Source: Solirubrobacter deserti
GTDB lineage: Bacteria > Actinomycetota > Thermoleophilia > Solirubrobacterales > Solirubrobacteraceae
Length of the DNA stretch: 64,000 nt
Assembly (NCBI RefSeq): GCF_027587175.1
Contig: NZ_JAPCID010000001.1
Span: forward strand, 124,001-188,000
Direction of reading: 5' to 3'
Position numbers and translations under genes: made by a program. The notes below the pieces were generated by a model, which saw nothing but the letters and a program-made list of their open reading frames with translations, was not told where the DNA came from and ran no database searches. Shown piece by piece: positions 23,564-32,310 of the stretch. The stretch's first letter is position 1, and the number at the start of each line of letters is the position of its first letter.

Positions 23564-25168
23564 CCGGCGCTGGTTCGCCGCCGCGACGAGCGTGAGCCCG
23601 GCCTGCGGCGCCGTGATCGGCGCGACGCCGCTCATGATCGCCTCGATGTCCTCGCGCTCGAGGACCTCGTGGCGCAGCAGCGCCTCGGCGAGCCCGTCGA
23701 GTTGCTCGCGGTGGTCGGCGATGAGCTTGAGCGCGCGGCGCATGGCGTCGTCGGCGAGATGCTGCTGCTCGGCGTCGCGCAGCGCGCGCGTGCGGTCGGA
23801 CACGGCGCCGCCCTCGGCCGCCAGCTGAAGCGCGCTCACCGTCGTCCCCATCGCCCACTCATGGATCATCCGACGCGTCTTCTCGGCCACCTTGAACAGG
23901 TCGTTGGCGGCGCCGTTGGTGATCGTGCCGAACACGATCTGCTCCGCGGCGCGGCCGCCCAGGGTCACGACGAGCTCGTCCATCAGGTCCGCGCGCGTGT
24001 CCAGGTAGCGGTCCTCGTCCGGGAAGTGCAGGGTGTAGCCGAGCGCCTCGCCACGGGCGACGATCGAGATCCGGTGCGTGCGCGTGGTGCGCGGCAGCAG
24101 CTCGGCGCACAGCGCGTGCCCCGCCTCGTGGTAGGCGATCACGCTGCGCTCGTGCTCGTTGAGCGTGCGCGGCGTCTCCATGCCGGCCACGACGCGCTCG
24201 AGCGCCTGGTCGAAGTCAGCTTGCACGAGCTGCTTGCGCATCCCGCGGGCGGCTGCGATCGCCGCCTCGTTGCAGAGGTTGGCCAGCGCCGCGCCGGTCA
24301 GGCCGGCGGTGCGGCGGGCGATCTTGTCGAAGTCGACGTCGGCGGAGAGCGGCTTGTTGCGCGTGTGCACGCCGAGGATCGCGCGGCGGCCCTTGACGTC
24401 GGGCGGGGAGACGAGCACCTGGCGGTCGAAGCGGCCGGGTCGCAGCAGCGCGGGATCGAGCTTCTCCAGCAGGTTCGACGCGGCGATCACGACGACGTCG
24501 CCGGCGGCGGAGAAGCCGTCGAGCTCCACCAGCAGCTGGTTGAGCGTCTGCTCGCGCTCGGAGTTGTTGTCCGAGCCGCGGGCGGCGCCGACCGCGTCGA
24601 TCTCGTCGATGAAGACGATCGCGGGCGCGTGCTTGCGCGCCTCGCTGAACAGGCGCCGGATGCGCGCCGCGCCGAGGCCGGCGAACATCTCGACGAAGCT
24701 CGCCGCCGACTGCGCGAAGAACTGCGCGCCGGACTCGTTCGCGACCGCCTTGGCCAGCAGCGTCTTGCCCGTGCCCGGCGGGCCGTGCAGGATGATGCCC
24801 TTCGGCACCTTCGCGCCCACGGCGCGGAAGCGGGCCGGGTCCTTGAGGAAGTCCACGACCTCCTGCAGCTCGGCCTTGGCCTCGTCCGCCCCCGCGACCT
24901 CGTCCCACTTGATCGCGCCCGCCGAGTCCGGCTTGATCTCCTGGGGCCTGGTCTTCGGCATGCGCTTCGACAGCGACCAGACGAAGAACACGAGCAGGCC
25001 CATGAAGATGATCGGGGCCCAGTTGAAGATCACGGGCTGGACGTGATCCCACCAGGACGGCTCGGGCGGAGCGGCGGCCGCCTTGGCCTTCGCCGCGGCG
25101 GCGGCCGCGTTCGCCTGCTGCTCCGCGAGCCAGGATTCGTACGGGAAGCCGTCTACGTCGCGAGCCAT
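23552..25168 (-). CDS. ftsH: Compact FtsH-type AAA+ zinc metalloprotease
   Basis: A 538-residue membrane protease. A single membrane segment spans residues 46-66 after a 40-residue cytosolic Ala-rich start; Walker A (GPPGTGKT) is at 129-136, Walker B (FIDEID) near 186-191, the second region of homology includes RPGRFDRQ, and the zinc site HEAGH is at 347-351 with the third ligand in NGAANDL. Typical FtsH has two membrane segments flanking a 70-residue outside domain and a length of 610-650; both the first helix and that domain are missing here. It probably degrades cytosolic or membrane proteins. Confidence 0.9.
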   Translation of the reverse strand: MARDVDGFPYESWLAEQQANAAAAAAKAKAAAAPPEPSWWDHVQPVIFNWAPIIFMGLLVFFVWSLSKRMPKTRPQEIKPDSAGAIKWDEVAGADEAKAELQEVVDFLKDPARFRAVGAKVPKGIILHGPPGTGKTLLAKAVANESGAQFFAQSAASFVEMFAGLGAARIRRLFSEARKHAPAIVFIDEIDAVGAARGSDNNSEREQTLNQLLVELDGFSAAGDVVVIAASNLLEKLDPALLRPGRFDRQVLVSPPDVKGRRAILGVHTRNKPLSADVDFDKIARRTAGLTGAALANLCNEAAIAAARGMRKQLVQADFDQALERVVAGMETPRTLNEHERSVIAYHEAGHALCAELLPRTTRTHRISIVARGEALGYTLHFPDEDRYLDTRADLMDELVVTLGGRAAEQIVFGTITNGAANDLFKVAEKTRRMIHEWAMGTTVSALQLAAEGGAVSDRTRALRDAEQQHLADDAMRRALKLIADHREQLDGLAEALLRHEVLEREDIEAIMSGVAPITAPQAGLTLVAAANQRRSDH

Positions 25169-25219
25169 AGACGTCCCAGTGTGGTCGCCCGCACGCCGGA
25201 CGACTAGGGGGTCTGGACC

Positions 25220-26011
25220 CTAGTTCGATGCCTCGACGCGCAGGATCTCCGCCAGCGCCGCGCGCCCGACCTCGAGCTGGCGCTCGTCCGGCTCGCGCGT
25301 GCCGAACGCCCGCTGCAGCTCGTAGCCCGGCTTCTTGAGCGCCTTGGAGACCGGCGAGTCGACGTGGCGCTCGCTCCACGCGAACACCTCGACCGCCACC
25401 GCCGTGGCCGCGAGCGACATCACGCCGCCCGCGAGCGGGGTGGGCTTCTCCATCGCCTTCTTGAGCAGCAGCGTGCCCGCGACGTTGGCCGCGATCATCG
25501 GCGCCATCAGGTGCGAGCCGCAGCGCTCGTGCTCCTTCGTGGCGTCGCGCGCGTCCTCGTCGTCGGCCTCGTAGGCGGCGATCGCCTTGTGCTCGACGCC
25601 GTGGTAGGCCGCGAGCTCCCCGCCGCGCAGTGCGAACACCGCGGGCGTGAGCCCGACCAGCGCCGACGCGAGCTCGCCGGAGGTGCCCTTCAGGCGCTTC
25701 TTGAGCACGGTGCCGGTGAGCGAGGCGGCCGCGGCGACGCCGAGCACGGCCGGGTTCTCGAACGCCAGCTTGGCCTCCGGCAGGCCCTTCTTGACCAGCG
25801 GGATGACCGCGAAGGCCTCGGCGAGGCGGGCGAGGCCGCGCAGGCCGGGCACGCCGTCGACCTCGGTGATGCGCGGCTTGGGGCCGGACGCGACCTTGAC
25901 CGAGCCGTCATCGGCCCGGATGCCGACCGCCCAGTGCGACGGGCCGTGGACGAGCAACCCGTTGCGCAGGGCCATGCCGCCCAGGCGCAGCTTGTCTTCA
26001 GGAACGGGCAA
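25220..26011 (-). CDS. DUF1385 (YqhQ-like) membrane protein
   Basis: A 263-residue protein of the DUF1385 family. The family motif AAYHGVEHKAIAAYEA followed by ERCGSHL is present at about residues 133-170, along with four hydrophobic segments and an N-terminal GGMALRNGLLVHGP block. Bacillus YqhQ is the best-known member and its biochemical role is unclear. TTG 26011 lies inside the M20 peptidase end (14-base overlap), so the two are probably co-expressed. Confidence 0.78.
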   Translation of the reverse strand: MPVPEDKLRLGGMALRNGLLVHGPSHWAVGIRADDGSVKVASGPKPRITEVDGVPGLRGLARLAEAFAVIPLVKKGLPEAKLAFENPAVLGVAAAASLTGTVLKKRLKGTSGELASALVGLTPAVFALRGGELAAYHGVEHKAIAAYEADDEDARDATKEHERCGSHLMAPMIAANVAGTLLLKKAMEKPTPLAGGVMSLAATAVAVEVFAWSERHVDSPVSKALKKPGYELQRAFGTREPDERQLEVGRAALAEILRVEASN

Positions 26012-27305
26012 GGAGCCTCCCGGGAAGGTCGTGGTAGAAGGCGGCGGCGAAGCCGAGGTCGCGCACGTCGATGCGCTCGTCGTGCGAGTGCATCAGCGGC
26101 CAGGTCTCATAGACCGTCTGGTGGCGCTGCGGGAAGAAGCCGTAGGCGATGCAGTCCGGGAACGCGGCGCGGAACCAGCGGCTGTCGGTGAACGCGGGCA
26201 GGATCAGCGGGAGCGTCTCGGCACCGGGCTCGGCGGTCACGACCCAGTCATGGATCGCGTCCATGAGCTTGGACTCGACCGGGGACCGGTTGCCGACGAT
26301 GGCCTCGGTGAACTCCAGCTCGTAGCCGTCGTCGCCGAGGACCTCGCGCACGCGCTTGAGCGCGACGTCCTCGCCCATGCCGGGCGGGACGCGGCAGTCC
26401 ACGCGGACCTGCGCCCGGGCGGGGATGACGTTGATCTTCTCGCCGGCGGAGACGATGGTCGGCGCAAAGGTGACGCTCATCATCGCGTCGGCCAGCGCGG
26501 CGAGCGGGGGCGAGACCGTGCGGACGCGCTCGAGCGCGGCCCCGGGGTCCTCGGCGCCGTCGCCGAGCGCCTCGAGCACGGCCTGGGACGCCTCCGTCAG
26601 GTCGTAGCCGGGCCGCCCCGACCCGAGCCGGGTGATGAGCGGCGCGAGCGCCAGCAGCGCGTTCTGCGCCAGGCCCGGCACGGACGCGTGGGCGGCGGTG
26701 CCGGACGTGCGCACGTTGAAGCGGAACGTGCCCTTCTCGGCCACGCAGACGCCGAACAGGCGGCGGTCGCCGAACGGCATCACGGCGCCCGCGCCCTCGT
26801 TGAGCAGGTAGTCGACCTTCGACAGATCTGGCCGCTGCTCGGTGATCCACTTGGCGCCGAGCTCGCCGCCGGTCTCCTCGTCCGGGACGGCGATGACCTT
26901 CAGCGTGCCGGCGAACCCGGCACCGCTGCGCGCGAGGCGGGCCGCCGCGACCGCCTCGGCGGCCGTCTGGTTCTTCATGTCGATCGTGCCGCGGCCGTAC
27001 ATGAAGCCGTCGCGGATCTCGGCGCCCCACGGGTCGGCGCTCCAGTCCTGCGGATCGGCGAGCACCGTGTCGACGTGGCTCAGGTAGCCGAGGCTCGGGC
27101 CTTCACCGCCTTCGAGCGTGGCCACGAGGCACGGGCGGTCGGGCTCCGCGCCGGCCACCTCGACGGTCAGCCCCGCGTCCTCCAGATAGCCCGCGAGCCA
27201 CTCGATGCACGCGCGTTCACCGCCCGGCGGATTGACCGTTTTGAAGCGGATCAGACTCGACAGGACCTCCGCGGTCTCGTCCTGCAGCTCCTCGGCAAGG
27301 CCCAT
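25998..27305 (-). CDS. M20-family metallopeptidase/deacylase
   Basis: A 435-residue di-zinc hydrolase of the ArgE/DapE/CPG2 family. Metal ligands are visible: LSHVDTV (His77), GRGTIDMKNQ (Asp109), PDEETGG (catalytic Glu143 and Glu144) and a late His in PLMHSHDE. The full length includes the inserted dimerisation domain. Closest in style to dipeptidases and acyl-amino-acid deacylases, so it could trim small peptides. ATG sits directly against the ChrA stop. Confidence 0.87.
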   Translation of the reverse strand: MGLAEELQDETAEVLSSLIRFKTVNPPGGERACIEWLAGYLEDAGLTVEVAGAEPDRPCLVATLEGGEGPSLGYLSHVDTVLADPQDWSADPWGAEIRDGFMYGRGTIDMKNQTAAEAVAAARLARSGAGFAGTLKVIAVPDEETGGELGAKWITEQRPDLSKVDYLLNEGAGAVMPFGDRRLFGVCVAEKGTFRFNVRTSGTAAHASVPGLAQNALLALAPLITRLGSGRPGYDLTEASQAVLEALGDGAEDPGAALERVRTVSPPLAALADAMMSVTFAPTIVSAGEKINVIPARAQVRVDCRVPPGMGEDVALKRVREVLGDDGYELEFTEAIVGNRSPVESKLMDAIHDWVVTAEPGAETLPLILPAFTDSRWFRAAFPDCIAYGFFPQRHQTVYETWPLMHSHDERIDVRDLGFAAAFYHDLPGRLLARS

Positions 27306-28355
27306 CTAGAAGAGCGTAGTGGCGAGGCCCGCGATCGCGCCGCCGACGAGCACGGCGATCGGCGGGACGCGGGCGAGCAGTGCGATCGCGGCGCCCGCCA
27401 GCACGAACCACTGCCAGGTGGCGTCGATGGCGGTGAGCAGCGGGACGGCTGCGCCGAGGATCGCGCCCGCCGCGGCGGGGCCGGCGCCGTCCAGGAAGGC
27501 ACGGACGTTCGGGCTCGTCCGCAGGCGCTGGAAGTGGCGCGCGCCGACCAGGATGAAGACGAAGCTCGGCGTGAACGCGATCGCGGTGGCGGCGAGCGCG
27601 CCCGGGAGCCCGGCCGCCGCGTAGCCGACGAACGAGACCGTGTGGACGACCGGCCCGGGCGTGATCTGCCCGTAGGCGACCGCGTTCGCGAACGCCTGCT
27701 CGCTCATCCAGCGCTGCGCCTCGACGGCGTCGCCGTACATCAGCGGGATGATCACGTAGCCGCCGCCGTAGGACAGCGCGCCGACCTTCACGGCCAGCCA
27801 CACGAGCGCGGGCCAGACCGCGCTGAACAGCTTGTGGCGGGCGAGCTCGAAGAACCCGGCGGCGAGCAGGATCACCACCACGTAGGGGCCGGTGAGCGCG
27901 GCACCGAGCGCTCCGGCGATCACGTAGACCAGCCCGCGGCGGGGGTCGATCAGCTTCAGGCCGGCCTGCACCACCACCGCGACCACCGCGGCCGCGGCGC
28001 CCATCCCGAACGCGTCGACCGCGGCGGGCGGCTCGTCCTGCAGGGCCACCGCGGCGATCACCAGGCACAGGATCAGCCCGGGGATGATGAACGCGAGGCC
28101 ACCGACGATCGCGCCCGCGCGCCCCGCGACCCGGTGCGCGCAGAAGATCGACATCTGGGTGGACGCCGGGCCCGGGAGCAGGTTGCACGCCGCGAACGCG
28201 TCCTCGAACTCGCGCGCGTCGATCCACCCGCGCTTGTCGACGGTGAGATCGCGCAGGAGCGCGACGTGGGCGGGCGGGCCGCCGAAGCCGAGCGCGCCGA
28301 TCCGCCCCCACTCGCGCAGCACCGTGCTCAGGGGGACGGGGGCCACGAGGCCCAT
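27306..28355 (-). CDS. chrA: ChrA-family chromate transporter, two-domain form
   Basis: A 349-residue membrane protein with two homologous CHR halves. Half one has GALGFGGPPAHVALLRDL and NLLPGPASTQ; half two has KVGALSYGGGYVIIPLMY and YGQITPGPVV. ChrA proteins export chromate in exchange for sulfate, though some members have other roles. ATG 28355 is only 9 bases from the divergent rarA start. GTG 28346 is an alternative that would leave more room. Confidence 0.87.
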   Translation of the reverse strand: MGLVAPVPLSTVLREWGRIGALGFGGPPAHVALLRDLTVDKRGWIDAREFEDAFAACNLLPGPASTQMSIFCAHRVAGRAGAIVGGLAFIIPGLILCLVIAAVALQDEPPAAVDAFGMGAAAAVVAVVVQAGLKLIDPRRGLVYVIAGALGAALTGPYVVVILLAAGFFELARHKLFSAVWPALVWLAVKVGALSYGGGYVIIPLMYGDAVEAQRWMSEQAFANAVAYGQITPGPVVHTVSFVGYAAAGLPGALAATAIAFTPSFVFILVGARHFQRLRTSPNVRAFLDGAGPAAAGAILGAAVPLLTAIDATWQWFVLAGAAIALLARVPPIAVLVGGAIAGLATTLF

Positions 28356-28358
28356 ACT
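28353..28358 (+). promoter_or_regulatory. Possible -10 box for a leaderless rarA
   Basis: CATACT keeps the two most important bases (A at position 2, T at position 6) and lies 6 bases before ATG 28365. The divergent chrA ATG is only 9 bases from the rarA ATG, so both promoters must lie in or next to the other gene. Weak evidence. Confidence 0.3.
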
Positions 28359-28364
28359 TATCGC

Positions 28365-29675
28365 ATGGGAAGCCTCTTCGACCTGCCCGAGGAGTCGCCG
28401 GCCACACCTCCGGCGCCCGCGGCCGACCAGCCGCTCGCCGCGCGCATGCGGCCGCGGACGCTCGAGCAGTTCGTGGGGCAGACGCACCTGCTCGGGCCGT
28501 CGAGCGCGCTGCGCACGGCCATCCAGTCCGGCGAGCCGCACTCGATGATCCTGTACGGGCCGCCCGGAACGGGGAAGACGACGCTGGCGCGGATGCTGGC
28601 CGAGTACGCGGACGCGGCCTTCGAGGAGCTCTCGGCCGTGGAGGCGGGCCGCCAGCAGGTGCGCGAGGTGATGGAGCGGGCGCGCGAGCGGCGCCGCTCC
28701 GGCCGCCACACGATCTTCTTCCTGGACGAGATCCACCGCTTCAACAAGGCCCAGCAGGACGCGCTGCTGCCCGCGGTCGAGGAGGGCCTGGTGGTGCTGG
28801 TCGGCGCCACGACCGAGAACCCGTACTTCGAGGTCAACTCGGCGCTCATCTCACGCGCGCAGGTCTACGAGCTGCAGGAGCTGACGGCCGAAGACATCGC
28901 CGGGCTGCTGCGGCGCGCCCTGGACGAGGTCGGGGCTTCGGTGTCCGACGAGGTGATCGAGTTCATCTCCTCGCGCTCGGCCGGCGACGCGCGGTCGTCG
29001 CTGAACGCGCTGGAGCTCGCGCTGGACACGGCCCAGCGCACTGGGCAGCCCGTGACCCTGGCCGACGCCGAGGACGCCATGCAGCGCAAGGCGCTGCGCT
29101 ACGACAAGGCCGGCGACCAGCACTACGACTACATCTCGGCCTTCATCAAGTCCGTGCGCGGGAGCGACCCCGACGCGGGGCTGTACTACCTGGCGGCGAT
29201 GATCGAGGGCGGCGAGGACCCCCGGTACATCGCGCGCCGGATCATCGTGCTGGCGTCGGAGGACGTGGGCAACGCAGACCCGCAGGCGCTGCCGATCGCC
29301 GTCGCCGCGGCGCAGGCCGTCGAGCACGTCGGCCTGCCCGAGTGCACCTACGCGCTCTCGCAGGCGACGATCTATCTCGCGATGGCGCCCAAGTCGAACG
29401 TCGCGGGCACCGCCTTCGGGCGCGCGCGGGCGGAGATCCGGGACAACGGCGCGAAGATCCCGCCGACCGCCCTGCGCACCGCCGCCTATCCGGCGGCGAA
29501 GAAGCTCGGCCGCGGCATCGGCTACGACTACCCGCACGACCACCCGGGCCACATCAACGACCAGGAGCACCTCCCGGAGGGGCGCGAGCACCTGCGCTTC
29601 TTCGACCCGGGCGAAGCGGAGCCGGAGCTGCGCGAGCGCCTGAAGCGGATTCGCGATGCCCGTGGACGCGACTGA
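28365..29675 (+). CDS. rarA: Replication-associated recombination ATPase RarA
   Basis: A 436-residue AAA+ clamp-loader-like ATPase (RarA/MgsA/WRNIP1). Walker A GPPGTGKT is at residues 65-72, Walker B FLDEIHRFNKAQQDALLP near 119-136, sensor ATTENPYFEVN follows, and the tetramerisation tail contains GTAFGRARAEI and NDQEHLPEGREHLRF. It acts at stalled replication forks. The frame is open far upstream across antisense genes, but the protein family begins at ATG 28365 with MGSLFDL. Confidence 0.94.
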   Translation: MGSLFDLPEESPATPPAPAADQPLAARMRPRTLEQFVGQTHLLGPSSALRTAIQSGEPHSMILYGPPGTGKTTLARMLAEYADAAFEELSAVEAGRQQVREVMERARERRRSGRHTIFFLDEIHRFNKAQQDALLPAVEEGLVVLVGATTENPYFEVNSALISRAQVYELQELTAEDIAGLLRRALDEVGASVSDEVIEFISSRSAGDARSSLNALELALDTAQRTGQPVTLADAEDAMQRKALRYDKAGDQHYDYISAFIKSVRGSDPDAGLYYLAAMIEGGEDPRYIARRIIVLASEDVGNADPQALPIAVAAAQAVEHVGLPECTYALSQATIYLAMAPKSNVAGTAFGRARAEIRDNGAKIPPTALRTAAYPAAKKLGRGIGYDYPHDHPGHINDQEHLPEGREHLRFFDPGEAEPELRERLKRIRDARGRD

Positions 29676-30894
29676 CCTCGAGGACGCCCGCCGGGCGCAC
29701 CCGCTGTGGGCCGTGCTGCCGGTGGCCGCGCGGGCGCGCTACGTGGGCCGGGCGGCGGTCGCGCTGCTGGACGAGCTCGACGAGCTGGCGCCACGGCTGG
29801 CCGAGGAGACGGGTTGGCCGCGCTCGCAGCTGCTGCTGTCGGAGCTGCTGCCTGCCGCGCGAGGTCTGCGCGCGCTGGCCGAGGACGGGCCGCGCGCGCT
29901 CGCGGACACCCGGCTCACGCCTCGCGCGGCGCTGCTCGCCGGCCGCTCGACGCGGGTCGTGCAGTCGCCGGTGGGCCTCGTCGGCGTGCGCGGGCCGTCG
30001 GCTTCGCCGTTCGCCGAGCCGCTGCTGGAGACCGCGGCCGCGCTGCTGGCCGGCAACGCGGTCGTGCTCACCGCGGTCGTCCCGCGCCTGCGCGCGATCT
30101 TCCTGCGCGCCGGCGTCCCGGGCGAGCTGCTGGTCCACGCGCCCGAGGACGCCGACCTCGACGCGGTCTGCCGACGCGTCGTCGACCTCCCGCGCCCGGG
30201 TCGCCGCGGCATGCTGCTCGTGCTGGCGGGCGCGCCGCGCGAGCGTGTGGTGGAAGCCGCCCTGTGGGCCGGCTTCGGCCGCCACCCGGCCGCGGCGGGC
30301 CGGCTCGTGATGGTCCGCGACGCCGTCCCGGGCCTGGTCGCCGCGCTGGAAGAGGCCGCCGCCGCGCTGAAGGTCGGCGACCCGCGCGAGCCCGATACCG
30401 ACATCGCCCGTCCCGCCACAGCGGACACCGCCACCTCTCCGCGCCCGAGCGTGCTCGTGGTCGAGCCCGACGACCCGCGCTTCCTCGCTCCCACCGATGA
30501 GCCGACGCTCGTGGTGGTCGAGACACCGGACGTCGAGGCGGCGATCGAGCTCGCGGTGCGGGAGGCGCGCGACGCACCCGTCTCCATCTGGGCGCGCGAC
30601 CTCGCCAAGGGCGAGCGGATCGCGCGCCGGATCGCCTCGCCGGCGGCGTGGGTCGGCCGGCACGGGATCGCGACGACGGCGGTGCCGGTCCGGATCGCGC
30701 GGCACGCCGTCCCGCGGCAGTTGGAGTGGCGGGCAGCTTGGGCCCCCGGCACCCCCAAGCTACCCGCCGATCAGGACCTGCTCGCGGCGCAGCGGACCCT
30801 GACCGAGGTCCGCCATGGTCGAGAAGCGCGCCGCTGGCCCGCGTTGAAGGTGGGAGCGCGCGCTCTGGTGCGCGCGGCTCGGAGAGAGCGGTAG
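29656..30894 (+). CDS. Catalytically dead aldehyde-dehydrogenase-like protein
   Basis: A 412-residue protein with the aldehyde-dehydrogenase order of motifs but degraded ones. SPVGLVGVRGPSASPFAEPLLE matches the PxGVVGxIxPWNxP segment; LLAGNAVVLTAVVP matches the cofactor loop but lacks its Lys; the Glu-bearing ELGG is absent; and the GQxC catalytic Cys aligns with Pro211 in GRHPAAAGRLVM. ALDH activity is therefore not expected. It overlaps rarA by 20 bases. It may be a binding or scaffold protein or part of a microcompartment-like or regulatory system. It is not a recent pseudogene: the frame is intact and codon use is normal. Confidence 0.6.
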   Translation: MPVDATDLEDARRAHPLWAVLPVAARARYVGRAAVALLDELDELAPRLAEETGWPRSQLLLSELLPAARGLRALAEDGPRALADTRLTPRAALLAGRSTRVVQSPVGLVGVRGPSASPFAEPLLETAAALLAGNAVVLTAVVPRLRAIFLRAGVPGELLVHAPEDADLDAVCRRVVDLPRPGRRGMLLVLAGAPRERVVEAALWAGFGRHPAAAGRLVMVRDAVPGLVAALEEAAAALKVGDPREPDTDIARPATADTATSPRPSVLVVEPDDPRFLAPTDEPTLVVVETPDVEAAIELAVREARDAPVSIWARDLAKGERIARRIASPAAWVGRHGIATTAVPVRIARHAVPRQLEWRAAWAPGTPKLPADQDLLAAQRTLTEVRHGREARRWPALKVGARALVRAARRER

Positions 30895-30922
30895 GGCCGG
30901 CGCCCCTCCGCGACCGGCCCTA
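30892..30922 (+). terminator. Hairpin terminator after the ALDH-like gene
   Basis: TAGGGCCGG (30892-30900) pairs perfectly with CCGGCCCTA (30914-30922) around a 13-base loop. The first arm contains the TAG stop codon. There is no T-run. It opens the largest intergenic gap (30895-31140). Confidence 0.55.
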
Positions 30923-31004
30923 CTGCTCAGCACACACCCCTCACGGACCCTTGGTCCCTTGCGCGCATTCTGGTCACGCGTCACGACCGGCCGCAACGAC
31001 GATC

Positions 31005-31011
31005 TGTCGAA
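31005..31011 (+). promoter_or_regulatory. TGTCGAA element in the 30895-31140 gap
   Basis: One of four TGTCGAA/TTCGACA copies in the three noncoding gaps of the hydroxyproline region. This copy is inside a partly symmetric TGTCGAACA. Its orientation is opposite to the gene that follows. Confidence 0.3.
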
Positions 31012-31034
31012 CACGATCCGTCACGAATCAGGCG

Positions 31035-31066
31035 AATGTCTAAAGGCCCGCAGGCCTTTCGACATT
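31035..31066. repeat. 32-base inverted repeat upstream of the hydroxyproline oxidase gene
   Basis: Arms AATGTCTAAAGGCC and GGCCTTTCGACATT flank a CGCA centre, a 14-bp stem with one mismatch. No T-run follows, and the gene before it already has a terminator. The right arm contains TTCGACA in the orientation of the downstream gene. It may be a two-fold regulator site for the gene at 31141 or an RNA structure. Confidence 0.6.
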
Positions 31067-31128
31067 CCTCGCACCGGCCTGACCCATTCTTGGACGTTGG
31101 GATGGTGGCCGCGGCACACGCTTGCCCC

Positions 31129-31134
31129 TAGGCT
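31129..31134 (+). promoter_or_regulatory. -10 box of a leaderless promoter for the FAD oxidase gene
   Basis: TAGGCT in CCCTAGGCTC, 6 bases before ATG 31141. The same CCCTAGGCTCG string precedes the gene starting at 33978 on the other strand, suggesting matched promoters for the dehydrogenase subunits. Confidence 0.5.
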
Positions 31135-31140
31135 CGCTGC

Positions 31141-32310
31141 ATGTCCAGCAGGCCCGACGTCGTCGTGGTCGGCGCCGGTGTGGTCGGTGCCGCGTGCGCC
31201 TATCACCTCGCCGTCGCCGGCGTGCGCGTGCACCTGCTCGACCGCGGCCACGTGGCGTCCGGGAGCTCCGGCGCGTGCGAGGGCAACGTGCTGGCCTGGG
31301 ACAAGGAGCTCGAGCGTGAGCTGCCGCTGGCGCTGCGCTCGGCGGAGCTGTGGGAATCGCTCGCGCACCGCCTGCCCGACGACTTCGAGTACGACCGCAA
31401 GGGCAGCATCGTCGTCGCCGAGACCGAGCAGGAGCTGACCGCCTCGGCCGAGCGCGCCCGCGTGCTGGCCGGCCTCGGCGTCCCGGGCGAGGTGCTCGAC
31501 GCGCACGCGCTGCGCGTCGAGGAGCCGCACTCGGCGCCCGACTTGCCCGGCGGCGTCCTGTACCCCGGCGACGCCCAGTTGGAGCCGCGGCTCGCGACCG
31601 CCGCGCTCGTCCGCGCGGCCGTGGCGCACGGCGCGACGCTCTCGCTCAACACGCCGATCCGAGCCGTCGTGCGCGAGCCGTCCGGCCGCGCGATCGGGGT
31701 GCAGACCGCGACGGAGCTGATCACCGCCGACGCCGTGGTGGTCGCCGCGGGTGTCTGGATTAAGCAGCTGCTCGAGGGCTGCGGGCTGCACGTCCCGGTC
31801 ACGCCCCGCAAGGGCCAGATCGTCGTGCTCGAGCGCTCGCCCGTCGTGTTCCGGCGCAAGCTGAGCGAGGCCGGTTACGTCGCGGCCGTCGAGGGCGGCG
31901 ACGACGCCGCGCTCGCGATCGCCATGGTCGTCGAGTCCACGCAGTCCGGCACCGCCCTGCTCGGCTCTTCGCGCCAGCACGTCGGGTTCGACCGCGAGGT
32001 AGACATCTCGGTCGCCGGCGCGATCGCCGCCCGCGCCGCCCGCTTCTTCCCGGTCCTCAACCACGCCCGAGCGCTGCGCGTGTACGCCGGCCTGCGCCCG
32101 CTCACCCCGGACCACATCCCGATCATCGGCCCGTTCGCGGAAGCGCCGAACCTCTGCGTCGCCACCGGCCACGAAGGCGCCGGCATCGGCCTCGCCCCCG
32201 CCACCGGCGAGCTCGTCGCCGACTGGTACACCGGCGTCCCCACCCAGCTCCCGCTGTCCTGGTACTCGCCCGACCGCTTCGCGCCCGTCGAGCTGGGAGC
32301 CGCGTCGTGA
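31141..32310 (+). CDS. FAD-dependent D-hydroxyproline dehydrogenase subunit (DAO family)
   Basis: A 389-residue D-amino-acid-oxidase-family flavoprotein. The dinucleotide motif GAGVVG is at residues 11-16, SGSSGACEGNV follows, and RVYAGLRPLTPDHIPIIGP with GHEGAGIGLAPATGELVADW near the end is the pattern of the beta subunit of D-hydroxyproline/D-proline dehydrogenase (LhpB, HcnC). The next gene is a small 2Fe-2S protein with a 4-base overlap and the third subunit is convergent at 32629, together the LhpB-LhpE-LhpF set. It would oxidise cis-4-hydroxy-D-proline to pyrroline-4-hydroxy-2-carboxylate, with electrons leaving through the other subunits. Confidence 0.82.
   Translation: MSSRPDVVVVGAGVVGAACAYHLAVAGVRVHLLDRGHVASGSSGACEGNVLAWDKELERELPLALRSAELWESLAHRLPDDFEYDRKGSIVVAETEQELTASAERARVLAGLGVPGEVLDAHALRVEEPHSAPDLPGGVLYPGDAQLEPRLATAALVRAAVAHGATLSLNTPIRAVVREPSGRAIGVQTATELITADAVVVAAGVWIKQLLEGCGLHVPVTPRKGQIVVLERSPVVFRRKLSEAGYVAAVEGGDDAALAIAMVVESTQSGTALLGSSRQHVGFDREVDISVAGAIAARAARFFPVLNHARALRVYAGLRPLTPDHIPIIGPFAEAPNLCVATGHEGAGIGLAPATGELVADWYTGVPTQLPLSWYSPDRFAPVELGAAS

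Noticed and set aside
25647-28364. Open frame of about 2.7 kb upstream of and in frame with rarA, giving a 1342-codon plus-strand frame
   Set aside because: It runs antisense through DUF1385, the M20 peptidase and ChrA, each with clear family motifs, and is rich in Arg/Gly/Asp as GC-rich shadow frames are. RarA starts at 28365.
29656-30894. ALDH-like gene as the missing 2-oxoglutarate semialdehyde dehydrogenase
   Set aside because: Close to the hydroxyproline genes, but the catalytic Cys and Glu and the cofactor Lys are absent.
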